Origin: Actinomycetes bacterium
Lineage (GTDB): Bacteria > Actinomycetota > CALGFH01
Assembly (NCBI GenBank): GCA_030152105.1
Contig: JASLIH010000043.1
Span: forward strand, 1-17,192
Reading direction: 5' to 3'
DNA length: 17,192 nt
Part shown: positions 13,295 through 17,192 of the stretch, one piece after another
Numbering within the stretch: position 1 is the stretch's first letter
Layout of the letters: every line of letters begins with the position of its first letter
Program-made: the position numbers and the translations under genes
The notes under the pieces: model-generated
What the model was told of the DNA's origin: nothing
Databases searched by the model: none
What the model saw: the letters and a program-made list of their open reading frames with translations, nothing else

Positions 13295-14425
13295 GGGGCT
13301 GCGGGGCAGGGCGGGGACGAGGACCAGCTCGCGGGGGGATTTGGCCGCGACCAGCCGTTCCCGGGTGAAGGCGCGCAGCTCGGCCAGGGTCGGCGGGCTG
13401 GCCGGGTCGCGGGGGACCACGAAGGCGGTCACCCGCTGGCCCCACTCGGGGTCGGGCCGGCCGGCCACGGCGGCCTCGGCCACGCCCGGGTGGGTGGCCA
13501 GCACCGCCTCGACCTCGTCCGGGTGGACGTTCACCCCGCCGCTGATGACCAGGTCGTCGGCCCGGCCGAGCACGGTGAGCCGGCCGCCGGGCCCCAGCCG
13601 TCCCAGGTCACCGGTCACCAGCCAGCCGTCGCGGAGCGCGGTCGCCGTCCGCCCGGGGTCGCCCCGGTAGCGCCGGAACAGCATCGGCCCCCGGACCAGG
13701 ACCTCGCCCTCGGGGTCGCCGTCGATCCGCACCTCGGCACCGTCGATGGGGTGGCCGTCGTGGACCATGCCGCCGAAGGTCTCGGTGAGCCCGTAGGTCC
13801 GGACCAGGCCGACGCCCCGGCCGACGGCGACGTCGGCCAGGTCGGCCGGGATGGGGCCGCCGCCGAGCAGGACCTGCCGGAACCGGGCCGCCTCGTCGCC
13901 GGCGGCCAGCAGCCGCCGTAGCATCGCCGGGACCAGCGAGACCAGGGTCGCCTCGCCGGCGGCCTGGCGGACGGCGGCGAGGTCGAAGCGCTCGTGGACC
14001 TCCAGGGGCAGGCCGCTGTGCCAGGCCCTGGCCACCACGGCCAGCCCGGCCACCCCGTGCACCGGCAGACAGCACAGCCAGCGGTCGCCCGGGCCGGCCT
14101 CAAGGGCGGCCGAGGTGGCCAGGGCCGACCAGCGGACCGCGTCGGCGCCCAGCTCGACCACCTTGGGGGTGTCGCTGGTGCCCGAGGTGGCGACCACCGC
14201 GGCCAGGCCGGCCTCGCCGGGCTCGCCCCCGGGGAGCCGGCGCCGCCCGTCGGCGTCGAGCAGGTGGGTGGGGCGGGCCGCGGCCAGGATGCCCTTGAGC
14301 TCGGCCGCCGGGGCGCCCGGGTCGAGCGGCAGGACCGCCTCGCCGGCCTCCCAGGCGGCCGCCACCGCCCGGGCGGCGGCCGGGCGGGGCAGGGCGATCG
14401 CGACCAGCGCAACAGAGGACGACAT
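13217..14425 (-). CDS. menE: o-succinylbenzoate--CoA ligase MenE
   Basis: The protein has 402 residues. It belongs to the ANL adenylate-forming superfamily: P-loop VVATSGTSDTPK (77-88), RTYGLTETFGG (209-219), VTGDLGRL (270-277), LGRADDLVISGGVNVHPDE (286-304) and a C-terminal SPSGK with the catalytic lysine K380. It activates o-succinylbenzoate to its CoA thioester with ATP. Its short length (others are about 450-490) is in line with compact actinobacterial MenE. Assignment to MenE and not to a generic acyl-CoA ligase rests on the adjacent menB, menA, menH and menD. The ATG at 14425 has no Shine-Dalgarno sequence but has TAGCCT at -14 to -9. It is divergent from menB by 61 bp. Its 3' end overlaps a small convergent gene. 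Confidence 0.88.
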   Translation of the reverse strand: MSSSVALVAIALPRPAAARAVAAAWEAGEAVLPLDPGAPAAELKGILAAARPTHLLDADGRRRLPGGEPGEAGLAAVVATSGTSDTPKVVELGADAVRWSALATSAALEAGPGDRWLCCLPVHGVAGLAVVARAWHSGLPLEVHERFDLAAVRQAAGEATLVSLVPAMLRRLLAAGDEAARFRQVLLGGGPIPADLADVAVGRGVGLVRTYGLTETFGGMVHDGHPIDGAEVRIDGDPEGEVLVRGPMLFRRYRGDPGRTATALRDGWLVTGDLGRLGPGGRLTVLGRADDLVISGGVNVHPDEVEAVLATHPGVAEAAVAGRPDPEWGQRVTAFVVPRDPASPPTLAELRAFTRERLVAAKSPRELVLVPALPRSPSGKLLRRLLPDGEADIDAGSGRDLP

Positions 14426-14432
14426 GGGCAGG

Positions 14433-14439
14433 TAGGCTA
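14433..14439. promoter_or_regulatory. overlapping divergent -10 boxes of menE and menB
   Basis: TAGGCTA reads TAGGCT on the plus strand (14433-14438) and TAGCCT on the minus strand (14439-14434). The minus-strand box is 9-14 nt before the menE ATG (leaderless). The plus-strand box predicts a menB leader of about 40 nt that contains GAGGAG. Simultaneous use of both would be mutually exclusive. Confidence 0.4.
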
Positions 14440-14486
14440 GCAGGGCCGTCGCCACCGAGAAGCCAGCCGAGGAGCGCGAACACCCG

Positions 14487-15299
14487 ATGGAGTGGCAAGC
14501 CCAGGGAACCTGGACCGACATCGGCTACGAGACCGCGGAGGGGATCGCCAAGATCACCATCCGCCGGCCGGAGGTCCGCAACGCCTTCCGGCCCAAGACC
14601 CTGTTCGAGCTCCACGACGCCTTCGAGCTCGCCCGCGACGACCCGGGCATCGGGGTCATCGTGCTCACCGGCGAAGGCCCCGACGCCTTCTGCTCCGGCG
14701 GCGACCAGCGGATCCGCGGCGACGACGGCTACGTCGACGAGCATGGCATCGGGCGCCTGAACGTGCTCGACCTCCAGATCCAGATCCGGCGGCTGCCCAA
14801 GCCGGTGATCGCCATGGTGGCCGGCTACGCCATCGGCGGGGGCCACGTGCTCCACCTGGTCTGCGACCTGACCATCGCCGCCGACAACGCCCGCTTCGGC
14901 CAGACCGGGCCCCGGGTCGGGTCCTTCGACGGCGGCTACGGCATGGGCATGCTGGCCCGCACCGTCGGGCGCAAGAAGGCGACCGAGATCTGGCTGCTGT
15001 GCCGCCAGTACGACGCCGGCGAGGCGCTGGAGATGGGCCTGGTCAACACGGTCGTCCCCCTTGAGGACCTGGAGCGGGTCACGGTCGACTGGTGCCGGCG
15101 GATCCTGGAGCACAGCCCGCTCGCCCTGCGCCTGCTCAAGGCCGGCCTCAACGCCGACACCGACGGCCTGGCCGGGGTCCAGCAGCTCGCCGGGGACGCC
15201 ACCCTCCTCTACTACATGACCGAGGAGGCCCAGGAGGGCCGCAACGCCTTCCGCGAGAAGCGCCCTCCTGATTTCGCCAAGTTCCCCAAGCGCCCCTAG
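14487..15299 (+). CDS. menB: 1,4-dihydroxy-2-naphthoyl-CoA synthase MenB (type I)
   Basis: The protein has 270 residues in the crotonase fold. It shows the oxyanion-hole segments DAFCSGGDQ (66-74) and GYAIGGGH (113-120), the MenB-specific [16 protein letters not shown] (137-152), [15 protein letters not shown], and the C-terminal [10 protein letters not shown] and FAKFPKRP. The enzyme performs the Dieckmann-type ring closure of o-succinylbenzoyl-CoA. The QTGP form is that of bicarbonate-dependent type I MenB (E. coli, Bacillus), whereas mycobacterial enzymes carry QTDAD, where Asp replaces bicarbonate. The ATG at 14487 has GAGGAG upstream at 12 nt spacing, somewhat long. menA follows after 4 bp, so the two are co-transcribed and probably coupled. 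Confidence 0.95.
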   Translation: MEWQAQGTWTDIGYETAEGIAKITIRRPEVRNAFRPKTLFELHDAFELARDDPGIGVIVLTGEGPDAFCSGGDQRIRGDDGYVDEHGIGRLNVLDLQIQIRRLPKPVIAMVAGYAIGGGHVLHLVCDLTIAADNARFGQTGPRVGSFDGGYGMGMLARTVGRKKATEIWLLCRQYDAGEALEMGLVNTVVPLEDLERVTVDWCRRILEHSPLALRLLKAGLNADTDGLAGVQQLAGDATLLYYMTEEAQEGRNAFREKRPPDFAKFPKRP

Positions 15300-15303
15300 C
15301 CGC

Positions 15304-16167
15304 ATGCGCGTCTGGGTCCAGGGCGCTCGGCCGAGGACACTGGTCGCGGCCATCTGCCCGGTGCTGGTGGGAACCGCCGCGGCCGCCGCCGAGGGCCCGG
15401 TGGTGGCCTGGCGGGCCCTGGCCGCCCTGGTCGTGGCCCTCGCCCTGCAGGTCGGGGTGAACTACGCCAACGACTACTCCGACGGCCGCCGGGGCACCGA
15501 CACCCCGGCCCGCCTTGGCCCGGCCCGCCTGACCGCCGCCGGCCTGGCCGCCCCGGCGGCGGTCAGGCGGGCCGCCGGCGTCGCCTTCGCGGTCGCCGCG
15601 GTCGCCGGCCTGGCCCTGGCCGTCGCCGTGGACCTGCGACTGCTGCTGGTCGGGGTGGCCGCCATCGCCGCCGCGGTGCTGTACACCGGCGGCCCCCGCC
15701 CCTACGGCTACTCGGGGTTCGGCGAGCTGGCCGTGCTGGCCTTCTTCGGGGTCGTGGCCACCTGCGGGTCGGCGTACGTGCAGCTGGAGCGGGTCCCGCC
15801 GGTGGCCGTGGCCGCCTCGGTGGTGGTCGGCCTCGGCGCGGTCGCCATCCTGCTCGCCAACAACGTCCGCGACATCGACGGCGACCGCGCCGCCGGCAAG
15901 CGGACCCTGGCCGTCCGCCTGGGCCACGCCCGCTCCCGCGACCTGTTCACGGCGGTGGTGGCGGCCATGTTCGCCTGCGCCGCCCTGCTCGGCCTGGCCC
16001 GCCCCCCGGTGCTGGTCACCCTGGCCGCGATCCCCCTGGCCGTCGCCCCGGTCCGCCTGGTCCGAACCCGCACCGACGGCCCCGGCCTGATCGCCGCCCT
16101 CGGGGCGACGGCCAGGCTCCAGCTGGCCACGAGCCTCCTGCTGACCGCCGGGCTGTGGTGGTCATGA
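15304..16167 (+). CDS. menA: 1,4-dihydroxy-2-naphthoate polyprenyltransferase MenA
   Basis: The protein has 287 residues and is an integral membrane protein of the UbiA superfamily with about 8 hydrophobic helices. The first Asp-rich motif is NYANDYSDGRRGTD (53-66, with N53, D57, D60 and D66), the second NNVRDIDGDRAAGK (186-199, with D190 and D194); together they bind Mg-prenyl diphosphate. It transfers the polyprenyl tail to 1,4-dihydroxy-2-naphthoate with decarboxylation, yielding demethylmenaquinone. The ATG at 15304 lies 4 bp after the menB stop and has no Shine-Dalgarno sequence of its own, consistent with translational coupling. The N-terminal QGARPRTL is typical for MenA. The stop is 17 bp from the convergent menH stop. 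Confidence 0.93.
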   Translation: MRVWVQGARPRTLVAAICPVLVGTAAAAAEGPVVAWRALAALVVALALQVGVNYANDYSDGRRGTDTPARLGPARLTAAGLAAPAAVRRAAGVAFAVAAVAGLALAVAVDLRLLLVGVAAIAAAVLYTGGPRPYGYSGFGELAVLAFFGVVATCGSAYVQLERVPPVAVAASVVVGLGAVAILLANNVRDIDGDRAAGKRTLAVRLGHARSRDLFTAVVAAMFACAALLGLARPPVLVTLAAIPLAVAPVRLVRTRTDGPGLIAALGATARLQLATSLLLTAGLWWS

Positions 16168-16184
16168 CCCGCCGCCCGGACGGG

Positions 16185-17081
16185 CTAGGCTCCCACCTCC
16201 CGGCCCAGCCTGGCGGCCATGAACTCCTCGACCAGCGCGGCCGTCTCGTCCGGTCGTTCCAGGTGGACGGCATGGCCGGCCCCGGGAACGACGGCGACCC
16301 GCGCGGTCGGGCCGATGGCGGCGGCCATCTCCCCGGCGATCCCGGCGAACTTGCGGTCGAGCTCGCCCGCCACCAGCAGGACCGGCGGCCGCAGCTCGCC
16401 CAGCCGGTCCCAGAGCGACTCCTGGACCCCGGTCCCGAGCCGCCGCAGCGCATACGCCAGGCCCTCGGCGGTGTTGGCGAGCCGCTCGTGCCGGCCCGCC
16501 GCCTCCACCGGCAGCGAGGAGAACAGCGGCCCGGCCAGCCAGGCGTCGAGGAACACCGCCACCCCGTCCCGCTCGATCCGCCGGGCCAGCAGCTCGTCGG
16601 CACCCCGCCGCGCCTCCCGCTGCCCGGGGTCGGCAATCCCCGGCGACGCCCCGATCAGCACCAGCCCCCGCACCAGGTCGGGCCGTTCCAGCGCCAGCCG
16701 AAGACACAGCCGCCCCCCGAGCGAGTACCCCACATACGCCCCCGCCCCCCCGGCCTCCCCCACCAGCCCGGCCGCCTCCTCGAACCCCACCCTGACGTCG
16801 CTCGACCCGCCATGCCCAGGCAGGTCGACCCGCACCACCTCCCACCGCCGCGCCAGTCGTTCCCCTGCCGGCGCCCAGGTGGCCAGGGTCTGGGTGAACC
16901 CGTGCACCAGCACCACCCGGTCGCCGGCGACACCCGGCCCCGGGCTGTGGACGACCGGCGGCGGCTGTTCCCGGCGTGGGTTACGCTCCCTCACCGGGGG
17001 ACCCGGCACCGGACCGGGCGGGTCGGGCGCGCCCTCGACGACGTGGTGCAAGGGCGCGGGTGGCCCGGGGTGGTCGGTCAT
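16185..17081 (-). CDS. menH: alpha/beta hydrolase, probable MenH (SHCHC synthase)
   Basis: The protein has 298 residues. Catalytic features are the oxyanion-hole VLVHGFTQT (57-65), DLPGHGGS (86-93), the nucleophile elbow VGYSLGG (S120), VAGELDRKF (D242) and GAGHAVHLE (H270). MenH eliminates pyruvate from SEPHCHC, the MenD product, to give SHCHC. The FTQT/SLGGR pattern and placement between menA and menD support MenH over a generic hydrolase. The first 50 residues are a Pro-rich, probably disordered extension not seen in typical MenH (about 250-270 aa). The ATG at 17081 lacks a Shine-Dalgarno sequence but has TAGGCT at -12 to -7. Only 14 bp separate it from the divergent menD start. Confidence 0.82.
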   Translation of the reverse strand: MTDHPGPPAPLHHVVEGAPDPPGPVPGPPVRERNPRREQPPPVVHSPGPGVAGDRVVLVHGFTQTLATWAPAGERLARRWEVVRVDLPGHGGSSDVRVGFEEAAGLVGEAGGAGAYVGYSLGGRLCLRLALERPDLVRGLVLIGASPGIADPGQREARRGADELLARRIERDGVAVFLDAWLAGPLFSSLPVEAAGRHERLANTAEGLAYALRRLGTGVQESLWDRLGELRPPVLLVAGELDRKFAGIAGEMAAAIGPTARVAVVPGAGHAVHLERPDETAALVEEFMAARLGREVGA

Positions 17082-17087
17082 GAACGG

Positions 17088-17093
17088 AGCCTA
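17088..17093 (-). promoter_or_regulatory. candidate leaderless -10 box (TAGGCT) of menH, overlapping the menD ribosome-binding site
   Basis: TAGGCT on the minus strand lies at -12 to -7 before the menH ATG. On the plus strand the same bases fall between the GGAG Shine-Dalgarno sequence (17086-17089) and the GTG (17096) of menD. Confidence 0.4.
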
Positions 17094-17095
17094 GC

Positions 17096-17192
17096 GTGAG
17101 CGGGGCGGGGCGGCGGTTCGCACTGACGCTGGTCGACGAGCTGGCCAGGGCCGGGGTGACCGACGCCTGCCTGGCTCCGGGGTCGAGGTCGG
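17096..17192 (+). CDS. menD: MenD N-terminus (2-succinyl-5-enolpyruvyl-6-hydroxy-3-cyclohexene-1-carboxylate synthase), partial
   Basis: Only the first 32 codons are present; the gene runs off the right edge. The GTG at 17096 follows GGAG with 6 nt spacing. The visible sequence includes FALTLVDELARAGVTDACLAP immediately followed by GSRS, closely matching the N-terminal helix and the CPGSRS substrate-binding loop of MenD. The full enzyme (about 550 aa) is ThDP-dependent and joins isochorismate and 2-oxoglutarate. Flanking menH, menA, menB and menE genes support the call. Domain integrity beyond the window cannot be judged. Confidence 0.88.
   Translation, partial: MSGAGRRFALTLVDELARAGVTDACLAPGSRS

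Noticed and set aside
16174..16185. GCCC-GGAC-GGGC hairpin between menA and menH as a terminator
   Set aside because: The stem is only 4 bp with no T-tract. Such hairpins are common at this GC content.

Overview
The window is a very GC-rich chromosomal segment in which nearly all codons end in G or C. It uses many GTG starts and has very short intergenic gaps. The content points to a high-GC Gram-positive lineage, most likely Actinomycetota: a large LuxR-type (LAL) regulator, a DUF4395 redox protein behind an actinobacterial-style Cys-rich leader ORF, a Rel/SpoT protein, and the classical menaquinone pathway. MenB carries the QTGP signature of type I enzymes, not the form I remember from mycobacteria, so a deep-branching or uncultured actinomycete is plausible. 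I cannot assign a genus. I see no tRNA, rRNA, CRISPR array, insertion sequence or prophage gene.

Layout. 1-117: no gene seen. 118-1460 (minus): a translationally coupled pair, a DUF59/MIP18-type Fe-S assembly protein and an amidohydrolase-fold protein. 1582-2346 (plus): a tyrosine/serine phosphatase. 2370-3255 (plus): a short Cys-rich candidate leader ORF followed by a DUF4395 membrane domain fused to a thioredoxin-like domain. 3252-4773 (minus): two tandem SAM-dependent methyltransferases. 4819-5025 (minus): a small Cys/His protein. 5161-5319 (plus): a 52-residue lipoprotein. 5323-8673 (minus): a LAL regulator preceded by a 44-codon small ORF and a strong inverted repeat. 8844-9959 (plus): an acetamidase/formamidase-family protein. 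9963-12897 (minus): a short Rel/SpoT homologue followed by a beta-lactamase-fold serine hydrolase. 13064-13294 (plus): a small helical protein. 13217-17192: menaquinone genes menE (minus), menB-menA (plus), menH (minus) and the start of menD (plus, cut by the window edge).

How the genes relate. The right third encodes most of the o-succinylbenzoate branch of menaquinone synthesis: MenD and MenH form o-succinylbenzoate precursors, MenE activates o-succinylbenzoate with CoA, MenB closes the naphthoate ring and MenA prenylates it. menF and menC are not in the window. The rest is housekeeping and accessory genes in alternating orientation. Convergent partners share stop codons or sit 3-17 bp apart.

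Several genes that lack a Shine-Dalgarno sequence carry a TAGGCT, TAGCCT or TACGCT hexamer 7-14 nt before the ATG. This suggests that leaderless transcription is common here. The most unusual items are the leader ORF plus DUF4395-thioredoxin fusion, the short Rel protein with a degenerate synthetase motif, the orphan DUF59-amidohydrolase pair, and the small ORF/hairpin arrangement ahead of the LAL regulator.
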